This document shows positions 1 through 6,645 of a DNA stretch of 21,796 bases, piece by piece. Position numbers and translations under genes: made by a program. Location of the stretch: assembly GCA_023254755.1 (NCBI GenBank), contig JALRKU010000216.1, positions 1 through 21,796 of the forward strand, written 5' to 3'. How positions within the stretch are numbered: position 1 is the first letter of the stretch; each line of letters opens with the position of its first letter. Source of the DNA: Aeromicrobium sp. (GTDB taxonomy: Bacteria > Actinomycetota > Actinomycetes > Propionibacteriales > Nocardioidaceae). The notes under the pieces are model-generated. The model made no database searches, was not told the origin of the DNA, and saw only the letters and a list, made by a program, of their open reading frames with translations.

Positions 1-388
1 GACCGAGCGCGACCTGCGCGACGGCTGGTTCCGCACCGGCGACCTCGGGTCGATCGACTCCGACGGCTACCTGCGGCTCGTCGACCGTGTGAAGGACCTC
101 ATCATCCGCGGCGGCTACAACGTGTACCCGCGCGAGCTCGAGGAGGTGCTGATGTCGCACCCGGCGGTCTCGCTGGCGGCAGTCATCGGTGTCCCGCACG
201 AGTCGCACGGCGAGGAGATCAAGGCGTTCGTCATCAAGAACAAGGACCACGACGACGTCACCGAGGACGACCTCGTGGCGTGGGGCAAGGAGCAGTTCGC
301 GGCCTACAAGTACCCGCGGATCGTGCAGTTCGTCGACGAGCTCCCGATGACCTCGACCGGCAAGATCCTCAAGCGTGAGCTGAGCTGA
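1..388 (+). CDS. Acyl-CoA synthetase / AMP-dependent ligase, C-terminal part (5' end outside window)
   Basis: The frame is open from the window edge (first full codon at base 2) to a TGA at 386-388, giving 128 visible residues. Translation starts with a GWFRTGDLG stretch, then DGYLRLVDRVKDLIIRGGYNVYP, the hinge (A8) region of ANL-superfamily adenylating enzymes. It ends with TSTGKILKREL, where the lysine of GKILK is the catalytic lysine (A10). The family activates a carboxylate to acyl-AMP and then to the CoA thioester; long- or medium-chain fatty acids are the usual substrates, but the acid-binding pocket lies outside the window, so the substrate cannot be named. Nothing visible is broken. 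The N-terminal roughly 400 residues are missing only because of the window edge. Confidence 0.93.
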   Translation, partial: TERDLRDGWFRTGDLGSIDSDGYLRLVDRVKDLIIRGGYNVYPRELEEVLMSHPAVSLAAVIGVPHESHGEEIKAFVIKNKDHDDVTEDDLVAWGKEQFAAYKYPRIVQFVDELPMTSTGKILKRELS

Positions 389-399
389 CGGCTCGTCCG

Positions 400-425
400 G
401 CTCGCCCGCGATCCGGCGGGCGGGC
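400..425 (+). terminator. GC-rich hairpin after the acyl-CoA synthetase gene
   Basis: Arms 400-409 and 416-425 pair over 10 bp (one T-G wobble; the inner 7 bp CGCCCGC/GCGGGCG is perfect) around a 6-nt loop, starting 11 nt after the stop codon. There is no T-tract, as is common for terminators in high-GC actinobacteria. The downstream arm abuts the putative -10 element of the next gene. Confidence 0.45.
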
Positions 426-430
426 ATGAT
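425..430 (+). promoter_or_regulatory. Candidate -10 element (CATGAT) for a leaderless MDR oxidoreductase transcript
   Basis: CATGAT ends exactly 6 nt before the ATG at 437, so the predicted transcript would begin at or next to the start codon. No Shine-Dalgarno sequence lies upstream. The same spacing recurs at several other genes in the window. Confidence 0.4.
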
Positions 431-436
431 CGGTCC

Positions 437-1471
437 ATGACCAGCCAGCAGGTCGTCGTCACCGCGATCGGTGGCCCGGAGGTGCTCGAGGTCCGGGACG
501 CGCCGATCGAGGACCCCGCCCCGGGGCAGGTCGTGGTCGCGGTCGAGGCCGCCGCGGCCTGCTACACCGACGTGCTCATCCGGAGGGGCCGGTACCCGGC
601 GCACCGCACGCCGCCGCCGTTCGTCATCGGCTACGACTACGTCGGCAGGGTGCACGCCGTGGCACCCGACGTCACGCAGTGGTCGGTCGGCGACCGCGTG
701 GCGAACCTGTGCGTCACCGGCGGCGCGGCCACCCACGTCACGGTGGCCGCCGACCGGCTCGTCCCGGTGCCCGACGGCGTCGACGCCGCCGAGGCGGAGA
801 CCCTTCCGCTCACCTATCTCACCGCCTACCAGGCCCTCGTGCGCGACGCCGGCGTCGAGCCCGGTGCCCGGGTGCTCGTCATCGGGGCGAGCGGTGCCGT
901 CGGCCGGGCCGCGCTCGACATCGGCCGCGCGGCCGGCTGGGAGCTCACGGGCGTCGCGTCGGCGCGCAAGGCCGAGGTGGTGACGGGGCTCGACGCGGTG
1001 GCCGTCGCCTACGACGCACCGTCCTACCGTGCCGACCTGGAGGCCGCCGCCGGCGACGGCTTCGACGCGATCCTCGATGCCGCCGGCACCCTGCCCAAGC
1101 GCTTCCTGCTCGGCCTGTTGAGGCGGGGCGGACACCTCAGCGTGGTCGGGTTCGCCGGTGCGCTCGGGCCCGCGGGCGGCGGGGCGCGCCCGCTGGCGCT
1201 GGCCACGATGGTCGGAGCCGTGGTGTCCACGAAGATCGCGGACCTCGCGTCCCGGTCGCGGTCGGCCTCGTTCTACCTGATCACCGACACCCGGGCCCGA
1301 CGTCCGGACTGGTATCGCGAGGACCTCGCGCAGCTGTACGCCTGGCACGCGCAGGGTCGCATCCGTCCTCACGTCGAGCAGCGGTTCGCGCTCAGCGACG
1401 TCGTGGAGGCGCACCGACGCCTCGAGGCGGGCGGGATCGACGGTCGGATCAGCCTCGTGGTGGACCCGTGA
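437..1471 (+). CDS. Zinc-independent MDR-family oxidoreductase (quinone oxidoreductase-like)
   Basis: A 344-residue medium-chain dehydrogenase/reductase. The N-terminal GroES-like domain includes the CYTDVLIRRGRYP stretch around residues 42-54 and FVIGYDYVGRVHAV around 62-75. The Rossmann domain begins at VLVIGASGAVGRAALDIGRAAG, with the nucleotide-binding GASGAVG at 150-156. The cysteine cluster that binds structural zinc in alcohol dehydrogenases is absent, which points to the quinone oxidoreductase/VAT-1-like branch that uses NAD(P)H to reduce quinones or enones. The substrate is unknown. It follows an acyl-CoA synthetase on the same strand, but the hairpin and its own -10-like element suggest separate transcription. 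The ATG at 437 gives the normal family N-terminus. Confidence 0.85.
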   Translation: MTSQQVVVTAIGGPEVLEVRDAPIEDPAPGQVVVAVEAAAACYTDVLIRRGRYPAHRTPPPFVIGYDYVGRVHAVAPDVTQWSVGDRVANLCVTGGAATHVTVAADRLVPVPDGVDAAEAETLPLTYLTAYQALVRDAGVEPGARVLVIGASGAVGRAALDIGRAAGWELTGVASARKAEVVTGLDAVAVAYDAPSYRADLEAAAGDGFDAILDAAGTLPKRFLLGLLRRGGHLSVVGFAGALGPAGGGARPLALATMVGAVVSTKIADLASRSRSASFYLITDTRARRPDWYREDLAQLYAWHAQGRIRPHVEQRFALSDVVEAHRRLEAGGIDGRISLVVDP

Positions 1472-1530
1472 GCGACGCGTCCGGCGTCGACCCCGACATC
1501 GCGTGACGCGCAGGCAGCACTGATCGCGCC

Positions 1531-1536
1531 TACGCT
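1531..1536 (+). promoter_or_regulatory. Candidate -10 element (TACGCT) for a leaderless transcript
   Basis: TACGCT fits the TANNNT pattern and ends 6 nt before the ATG at 1543. No Shine-Dalgarno match is seen between it and the start. A clear -35 hexamer is not visible. Confidence 0.45.
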
Positions 1537-1542
1537 CGACCC

Positions 1543-2430
1543 ATGGCGACCGTGCTGGTGACCGGGGCGACCGGATTCGTGGGCGGCCGGTTGGCGCCGG
1601 TGCTGATCGAGGCGGGGCACGCGGTGCGTGCGATGACTCGTCATCCCGAGGGCTACGACGGGCCGGGCGAGGCGGTCCGCGGTGACGTCCACGATCCCGG
1701 GTCGCTCGCCGAGGCGCTGGAGGGCGTCGACGTCGCGGTGTACCTGGTGCACTCGCTCGACGACGACGACTTCGAGCGCAAGGACGCCGACGCCGCCCGG
1801 GGCTTCGGGCTCGCGGCGGCGGCGTGCGGGGTCCGGCAGATCGTCTACCTGGGCGGCCTGGGAGCCGAGGACGGCGACCTGTCGCCCCACCTGCGCAGCC
1901 GACGCGAGTGCGAGCACCTGCTGGGCGAGGCCGGTGTGCCCGTCACCGCGATGCGTGCCGCTGTCGTCGTCGGGCACGGCGGGATCTCGTGGGAGCTGAC
2001 CCGTCAGCTGGTCAAGAACCTGCCCGCGATGGTCGTGCCCAAGTGGGCCGAGACGCCGACGCAGCCGATCGGCATCGACGACGCGATCGCCTACCTGGCG
2101 GCGGTCGTCGACGAGCCCGAGGCGCTCGGCCGGACCTTCGAGATCGGCGGCGCCGACGTCGTGACGTACCTGGAGATGATGCAGCAGGCCTCCGAGGAGA
2201 TGCACGGCCGGCGCATCCCGGTGCGGACGGTCCCGGTGCTCACGCCGAGATTGTCGTCGCGCTGGATCGCGCTGGTCACCGACGTCGACACCACCACGGC
2301 CGCCAACCTCATCGAGTCGATGTCGACCGAGGTCGTCGTGACGGACCACGCGATCGACCGCGTCGTCCCGCGCGACGTGCTGACCTACCGCGAGGCGGTC
2401 CGCCGCGCGCTCGCGGAGGCCGACGCCTGA
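1543..2430 (+). CDS. NmrA-like / atypical SDR NAD(P)-binding protein
   Basis: A 295-residue protein whose N-terminus MATVLVTGATGFVGGRLAPVL holds the GxxGxxG dinucleotide-binding motif (G8, G11, G14). HPEGYDGPGEAVRGDVHDPGSLAEALEGVD is the usual beta2-alpha2 region of atypical short-chain dehydrogenases. The canonical YxxxK catalytic pair is not apparent, so it belongs with NmrA/ycaN-like or UDP-sugar-epimerase-like proteins that may sense NAD(P) or reduce an unknown substrate. In larger actinobacterial relatives this domain is followed by a DUF2867 domain; that extension is absent here. It stands alone between an upstream oxidoreductase and a convergent membrane protein gene. The precise reaction is not inferable. 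Confidence 0.82.
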   Translation: MATVLVTGATGFVGGRLAPVLIEAGHAVRAMTRHPEGYDGPGEAVRGDVHDPGSLAEALEGVDVAVYLVHSLDDDDFERKDADAARGFGLAAAACGVRQIVYLGGLGAEDGDLSPHLRSRRECEHLLGEAGVPVTAMRAAVVVGHGGISWELTRQLVKNLPAMVVPKWAETPTQPIGIDDAIAYLAAVVDEPEALGRTFEIGGADVVTYLEMMQQASEEMHGRRIPVRTVPVLTPRLSSRWIALVTDVDTTTAANLIESMSTEVVVTDHAIDRVVPRDVLTYREAVRRALAEADA

Positions 2431-2434
2431 TCGT

Positions 2435-2454
2435 CACCGCTCCCGGGCGGTGAG
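2435..2454. terminator. Hairpin between convergent genes
   Basis: TCACCGC (2435-2441) pairs perfectly with GCGGTGA (2448-2454) around a 6-nt loop, 4 nt after the stop of the NAD(P)-binding protein gene and facing the end of the minus-strand CPBP gene. It could act in both directions. Confidence 0.45.
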
Positions 2455-2538
2455 TCCCGCACCGATTCCACCGGGGCGGTGGCTCTCGCACCGCTGGGCG
2501 TCGCCACGAGGTGCGGAGGTCACCGCCCGACGGCGCCG

Positions 2539-3264
2539 CTACCGCAGGCCGAAGATCGGCGGGAGCACGAGCAGCATGGTGAGCGACCACGAGCAGTGCG
2601 TCAGGATCGGGGCGAGAATGCCGCCCGACACCCGGCGCTGCAGTCCGACGATCACGCCGAGCAGCACGGCGGCGAACGCGAGCATCACGTTGCCCGTCGC
2701 GAGGGTCGCGATCGTGTAGGCGACCGTCGTCCACACGACCGGGTGCCGGGGGATCGCGGCGTACGCGGCGCCGCGGAAGAACAGCTCCTCGGCGACGCCG
2801 TTGACCGCCGTGACGACGATCAGCACGGGCAGCGAGCCCTCGGTCGCGAACTCCATGATGCCGGTGACCTGGTCCGCCAGCGGACCGATCTCGCGCACCA
2901 CGAGGGCGCCGAGCACGAAGACGCCGGCCAGCGCCAGGCCGATGAGGATCGGCTGGAGCACGGGACGGACGAGACCGTCGTCGTCCTGGGGGTCGTCGGT
3001 GACGATGTGGCCCAGGTGGAGCCGGCCCGAGGCGAACGCTCCGCCGGCCCAGACCGCGGCGAGGCCGAACGTGAGCGGGTAGAACCAGGGGCTGCCCGGT
3101 TCGACGCGCAGCGAGACGCCGAGCACGACCGCGCCGACCACGACGACCGCGACGGTGACCCAGCGGCGACGCCGCAGGGCGGCGGCGGAGGGCGGGTCGT
3201 CGCGGCGGGCCACCTCGCGCAACGAGCGGTCGAGCCACCGCCGTGCCGGGATCTCGCGGGCCAT
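2539..3264 (-). CDS. CPBP-family intramembrane metalloprotease-like protein (ABI/Rce1-type)
   Basis: A 241-residue membrane protein with about six to seven hydrophobic segments (first near residues 35-52). The signature EExxxR motif is seen as AEELFFRG, with E159, E160 and R164. The C-terminal APILTHCSWSL places H223 in the third conserved position. The second motif of the family, normally FxxxH, reads YTIATLATGN around 183-192 and contains no histidine. The family comprises intramembrane glutamate-type endopeptidases related to Rce1; bacterial members have been linked to bacteriocin self-immunity and membrane protein processing, but no partner gene lies here. A positively charged N-terminal tail (about 34 residues) precedes the first membrane segment. 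The gene is divergent from purS with only 67 nt between starts. Confidence 0.83.
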   Translation of the reverse strand: MAREIPARRWLDRSLREVARRDDPPSAAALRRRRWVTVAVVVVGAVVLGVSLRVEPGSPWFYPLTFGLAAVWAGGAFASGRLHLGHIVTDDPQDDDGLVRPVLQPILIGLALAGVFVLGALVVREIGPLADQVTGIMEFATEGSLPVLIVVTAVNGVAEELFFRGAAYAAIPRHPVVWTTVAYTIATLATGNVMLAFAAVLLGVIVGLQRRVSGGILAPILTHCSWSLTMLLVLPPIFGLR

Positions 3265-3270
3265 GCCTCG

Positions 3271-3276
3271 ACGCTA
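3271..3276 (-). promoter_or_regulatory. Candidate -10 element (TAGCGT on minus strand) for the CPBP gene
   Basis: Read on the minus strand, TAGCGT is followed by exactly 6 nt and then the ATG at 3264. This fits a leaderless transcript; no Shine-Dalgarno sequence precedes the start. Confidence 0.45.
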
Positions 3277-3319
3277 CCGCCGCAGGGGCCGTGGTGCAGA
3301 GGCACGCGGGCGGCGGCGA

Positions 3320-3325
3320 TAGGAT
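3320..3325 (+). promoter_or_regulatory. Candidate -10 element (TAGGAT) for purS-purQ
   Basis: TAGGAT is a good TANNNT match ending 6 nt before the GTG of purS at 3332, which would make the mRNA leaderless. The same bases (AGGA at 3321-3324) could instead serve as a weak Shine-Dalgarno sequence, so transcript mapping is needed to choose. Confidence 0.5.
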
Positions 3326-3331
3326 GGAGCC

Positions 3332-3574
3332 GTGGCCCGCATCATCGTCGACGTCATGCCCAAGCCCGAGATCCTCGACCCGCAGGGCAAGGCCGTGCAC
3401 GGCGCCCTTCCTCGTCTGGGGTTCGAGGGCGTCACCGACGTCCGCCAGGGCAAGCGGTTCGAGCTCGAGGTCGCCTCGGCCGACGCCGCGACCCTTGCCG
3501 AGGTCGAGCAGATCGCCGGCACGCTGCTGAGCAACCCGGTGATCGAGGACTTCACCGTCCGAGTGGAGGGCTGA
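3332..3574 (+). CDS. purS: Phosphoribosylformylglycinamidine synthase subunit PurS
   Basis: An 80-residue protein, the standard PurS length, with the typical opening ARIIVDVMPKPEILDPQGKAV, the GFEGVTDVRQGKRFELEV strand-turn region and the closing LLSNPVIEDFTVRVEG. PurS bridges PurQ (glutaminase) and PurL (synthetase) in the small-subunit form of FGAM synthase, the fourth step of de novo purine synthesis in the cytoplasm. The start is GTG. The gene ends 4 nt before purQ, so the two are almost certainly co-transcribed. purL, often the next gene in other bacteria, is not here. Confidence 0.95.
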   Translation: MARIIVDVMPKPEILDPQGKAVHGALPRLGFEGVTDVRQGKRFELEVASADAATLAEVEQIAGTLLSNPVIEDFTVRVEG

Positions 3575-3578
3575 GCGC

Positions 3579-4250
<672 letters not shown>

Positions 4251-4273
4251 GGGTCGGGTCACTTTCGTCCCAA

Positions 4274-4297
4274 GTTTCACACGGCAGCGTGTGAAAC
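4274..4297. terminator. First of two tandem palindromes after purQ
   Basis: GTTTCACAC (4274-4282) and GTGTGAAAC (4289-4297) are perfect 9-bp inverted arms around a 6-nt loop, beginning 23 nt after the purQ stop. The stem is unusually A/T-rich for this genome. It is likely part of a bidirectional terminator between convergent genes. Confidence 0.6.
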
Positions 4298-4300
4298 CAC

Positions 4301-4332
4301 GGTTGACGACAACAAGCTTGTTGTCGTCAACC
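4301..4332. terminator. Perfect 32-bp palindrome between convergent genes
   Basis: Bases 4301-4316 and 4317-4332 are exact reverse complements with no spacer (centre AAGCTT). It begins 3 nt after the preceding hairpin and ends 14 nt before the stop of the convergent transporter gene. As RNA it would form a very stable hairpin from either strand, fitting a bidirectional terminator. A protein-binding dyad or a small dispersed repeat are alternatives. Confidence 0.55.
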
Positions 4333-4346
4333 CCAGGTTCTTGTGC

Positions 4347-5620
4347 TCACCCCGTCCGGGCGTCGGCGCGGGTCGCGCGTGAGCCCATGAACCACGAGAG
4401 GACCGCGGCCACGACGCACAGGCCCGCACCGCCGACCCACGCGAGGGTGTAGCTGCCGGACTGGTCGCGCACGAGGCCGGCGCCGAAGGCCGCGACGGCC
4501 GCGCCGATCTGGTGACCTGCGAAGACCCAGCCGAAGACGATCGTGCCGCGCTCGCCGAAGATCTCCTGGCACAGCGCGACCGTGGGTGGCACGGTCGCGA
4601 CCCAGTCGAGCCCGTAGACCACGACGAACAGCACGATGCTCGGGTGCACGCTGCTCGCCAGCAGCTGCGGCAGGAGCAGCAGGCCGACGCCGCGGAAGAA
4701 GTAGTAGCCGGCGAGCAGCACGCGGGGGTCGAACCGGTCGGTCAGCCACCCGACGCGATCGTGCCGGCGATGTCGAAGATCCCGACGACCGCGAGCAGCC
4801 CCGCGGCCGTGGTCTCGGACATGCCGTGGTCGTGCGCCGACGGGATGAAGTGGATGCCGATCAGCCCGTTCGTGGTGGCGCCGCAGATCGCGAAGGCCGC
4901 GAACAGTGCCCAGAAGGCGGGTCGGCGCGACGCGAACCGCAGCGTCTCCAGCGCCCGGGCCGCAGCGCCCCCGGTGTGGCGGACGGGCGGCGTCCAGTCG
5001 GCCGGCGCCCCGTACGGCACCAGGCCGCGGTCCTCGGGGTAGTTGCCGACGAAGAGCCACACGAGCGGTGCGACCAGCAGGGCGGCGCCGGCGATCACCA
5101 GGGACGCCACCCGCCAGCCCTGGTTCTGCGCCAGCGCCGCGACGACCGGCAGGAACACCAGCTGGCCCGTCGCGCCGCCCGCGGTGAGGATGCCCATCAC
5201 GAGCCCTCGGCGCTGGTCGAACCACCGCGTCGCGACGGTCGCGGCGAAGGCCAGTGCCATGCAGCCGGTGCCGAACCCGATGAGCAGGCCCCAGGTGATC
5301 AGCAGCTGGAAGGACTGCGCGACGAGCGTGGTCAGCCCGCTCCCGAGCGCCACCAGCACCAGCGCGACCGTCGTGACGTTGCGGATGCCGAAGGTGTCCA
5401 TGAGGGCCGCCGCGAAGGGGGCGGTGAGCCCGTAGAGCAGCAGGTTGATGCTCACGGCGAGCGACATCGAGGCGGTCGACCAGCCGAACTCGTCGTGCAG
5501 CGGCCCCATCAGCGGCCCGGGCGCCGCGCGGAAGCCGGCGGCACCGATCAGGGCGACGAACGCGATGGCCGCGACGAACCACGCCGGGTGGACTCGCGAT
5601 CGGGTGGTCGTGGTCGTCAT
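4347..5620 (-). pseudogene. MFS transporter interrupted by a one-base frameshift
   Basis: Two overlapping minus-strand frames together make one complete major facilitator protein of about 424 residues. The N-terminal part (5620 down to a TGA at 4742) begins MTTTTTRSRVHPAWFVAAIA and covers about eight membrane segments, ending GIFDIAGTIASGG-stop. The rest continues in another frame from about 4749 as WLTDRFDPRVLLAGYYFF to the stop at 4347. Normal MFS proteins read GTIASGWLTDRF here, the inter-helix loop motif, so one base is missing from the glycine codon at 4750-4751. The likely start is the ATG at 5620; an upstream in-frame start at 5683 would extend over the promoter and adds a non-MFS leader. 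The substrate is unknown. The divergent HxlR gene is its probable regulator. A sequencing error would restore an intact gene. Confidence 0.8.
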
Positions 5621-5632
5621 CGCCTGGCTTTC

Positions 5633-5661
5633 TTGAGAACAGTCGGTGGCTCGACCATACT
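5633..5661 (+). promoter_or_regulatory. Promoter for the HxlR regulator gene
   Basis: TTGAGA (5633-5638), 17 nt, CATACT (5656-5661) is a good housekeeping-sigma promoter match pointing towards the regulator gene, leaving a leader of roughly 45 nt. Confidence 0.45.
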
Positions 5662-5665
5662 GGTC
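5653..5665. promoter_or_regulatory. Candidate HxlR operator between divergent genes
   Basis: GACCA-TAC-TGGTC is a perfect inverted repeat (5-bp arms, 3-nt spacer) in the 83-92 nt between the MFS and HxlR starts. It lies directly on the -10 elements predicted in both directions, an ideal place for a repressor of both genes. Binding by the adjacent HxlR protein is inference. Confidence 0.45.
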
Positions 5666-5683
5666 CTGACTTTCTTCGAGCAA
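5654..5683 (-). promoter_or_regulatory. Promoter for the MFS gene
   Basis: On the minus strand TTGCTC (5678-5683), 18 nt, TATGGT (5654-5659) points towards the transporter start at 5620. Its -10 shares bases with the opposing promoter's -10 and with the dyad at 5653-5665. Confidence 0.4.
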
Positions 5684-5712
5684 GCGACATCGAACGAGAC
5701 GAGGTGGGCGAC

Positions 5713-6204
5713 GTGCCGCTGCGGTCCGACTGGTCCGAGGAGCTGTGCCCGATGCGGCGTGGCCTCGACGTCATCGGTGACCCCTGGATCCTGCTGATCA
5801 TGCGCGACGTCCTGCACGGCCGGACCCGCTTCGACGAGATCCGCGACAGCATCGGCATCTCCGACCCGGTGCTAAGTCGTCGCCTCCGCCTCCTCGTGGA
5901 CGAGGGCCTGCTCACCCGGTCCGACTACCTCGACGGTCGCCGCACCCGCACCGAGTACCTGGCCACCGCGGCCGGTGCCGACCTGCTGCCGATCATGCAC
6001 GCCGTCTCGATCTGGGCCGAGAAGCACACCCCGATGCCCGACGGCGGCGCGCACATGGCGCTGATCCACGAGACGTGCGGCGCCGAGACGACGTCGGCCG
6101 ACACGTGCTCGGCGTGCGGCGACGCGCTGCAGTCGAGCGACGTCAGCTGGGACAAGCCGTGGAAGAACCGCCGCGAGCGACTGGTGGCTCCCGCCCCCGT
6201 CTGA
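5713..6204 (+). CDS. HxlR-family winged-helix transcriptional regulator
   Basis: A 163-residue protein from the GTG at 5713, reading PLRSDWSEELCPMRRGLDVIGDPWILLIMRDVLHG. CPMRRGLDVIGDPWILLI and RFDEIRDSIGISDPVLSRRLRLLVDEGLL are the defining HxlR blocks: the conserved N-terminal cysteine and the helix-turn-helix plus wing. GAGGTG at 5701-5706 sits 6 nt before 5713 and overlaps the alternative in-frame GTG at 5704, so 5713 is preferred. The C-terminal tail contains HETCGAETTSADTCSACG, an HxxC...CxxC pattern that could hold a metal. HxlR proteins are dimeric regulators responding to electrophiles, oxidants or small molecules, usually controlling a neighbour; here that is most likely the divergent MFS gene. 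Confidence 0.88.
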   Translation: MPLRSDWSEELCPMRRGLDVIGDPWILLIMRDVLHGRTRFDEIRDSIGISDPVLSRRLRLLVDEGLLTRSDYLDGRRTRTEYLATAAGADLLPIMHAVSIWAEKHTPMPDGGAHMALIHETCGAETTSADTCSACGDALQSSDVSWDKPWKNRRERLVAPAPV

Positions 6205-6235
6205 TCCCTCCGGACGGGCGGCGCCGAGGATCCGG

Positions 6236-6241
6236 CAGGAT
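6236..6241 (+). promoter_or_regulatory. Candidate -10 element (CAGGAT) for the SCO4848-family gene
   Basis: CAGGAT ends exactly 6 nt before the ATG at 6248, in keeping with the leaderless spacing seen at other genes here. AGGA could alternatively act as a ribosome binding site about 8 nt from the start. Confidence 0.35.
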
Positions 6242-6247
6242 GGCGGC

Positions 6248-6466
6248 ATGGACCTCCCCGTCGCCTGGTCGCTCGTGCTGCTCGCGGCCGCCGTCTGGAA
6301 CTTCGTCATCTGGCCGCCCTTCCTGCGCCGGGTGATCGCCGACGAGCGCTCGCGCGACGCCTCGGGTGCGGCCACCGCGTTCCTGCGGGTGCACGTCGTC
6401 CTCATCGCGATCTCGCTGGCGCTGGCCGTCGCGATCGGCGTCCTCGGGCTCGTCACGCTGTTCTGA
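6248..6466 (+). CDS. SCO4848-family small membrane protein
   Basis: A 72-residue protein with two hydrophobic helices: residues about 5-26 (VAWSLVLLAAAVWNFVIWPPF) and about 47-71 (VHVVLIAISLALAVAIGVLGL). The WNFVIWPPF motif after the first helix, the short charged loop RRVIADERSRD and the FLRVHVVL stretch opening the second helix resemble the SCO4848 family found in streptomycetes and related actinobacteria. The function is unknown. It lies 43 nt after the HxlR gene on the same strand but may be transcribed separately. Confidence 0.8.
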   Translation: MDLPVAWSLVLLAAAVWNFVIWPPFLRRVIADERSRDASGAATAFLRVHVVLIAISLALAVAIGVLGLVTLF

Positions 6467-6493
6467 CCGCCGGGGGCATGACCCAACCCACAC

Positions 6494-6523
6494 CGTCGCG
6501 CGCCGTTCGGAGGCGGGGCGACG
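6494..6523 (+). terminator. Hairpin after the SCO4848-family gene
   Basis: CGTCGC (6494-6499) pairs with GCGACG (6518-6523), and inside it CGCC (6501-6504) with GGCG (6512-6515), around a 7-nt loop. There is no T-tract. It lies 27 nt after the stop and just before the predicted -10 element of the helicase gene. Confidence 0.4.
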
Positions 6524-6536
6524 GGGCGTCCGCTGG

Positions 6537-6565
6537 TAGCCTGGAGGCGTAGCGAACGCGCCTCC
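6537..6565 (+). promoter_or_regulatory. Helicase gene -10 element and 5' leader hairpin
   Basis: TAGCCT (6537-6542) matches TANNNT. Directly after it GGAGGCG (6543-6549) and CGCCTCC (6559-6565) form a perfect 7-bp stem that would sit at the 5' end of an approximately 100-nt leader. The leader length contrasts with the apparently leaderless neighbours. No -35 hexamer is obvious. Confidence 0.35.
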
Positions 6566-6645
6566 TGCGCCGTTCCGGCCCGATCCCCGCAGCGCTCCGC
6601 ATGCGACGACCTCGGGCGACTCCCTCCCGATCGTCAGTGAGACAC

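Noticed and set aside
4742..4756. Programmed frameshifting in the MFS gene
   Set aside because: No slippery heptamer or obvious stimulatory structure at the site; a mutation or sequencing error is simpler.
5621..5683. 21-residue N-terminal extension of the MFS protein
   Set aside because: It would overlap the divergent promoter, and the sequence MLEESQDQYGRATD is not typical of a transporter start.
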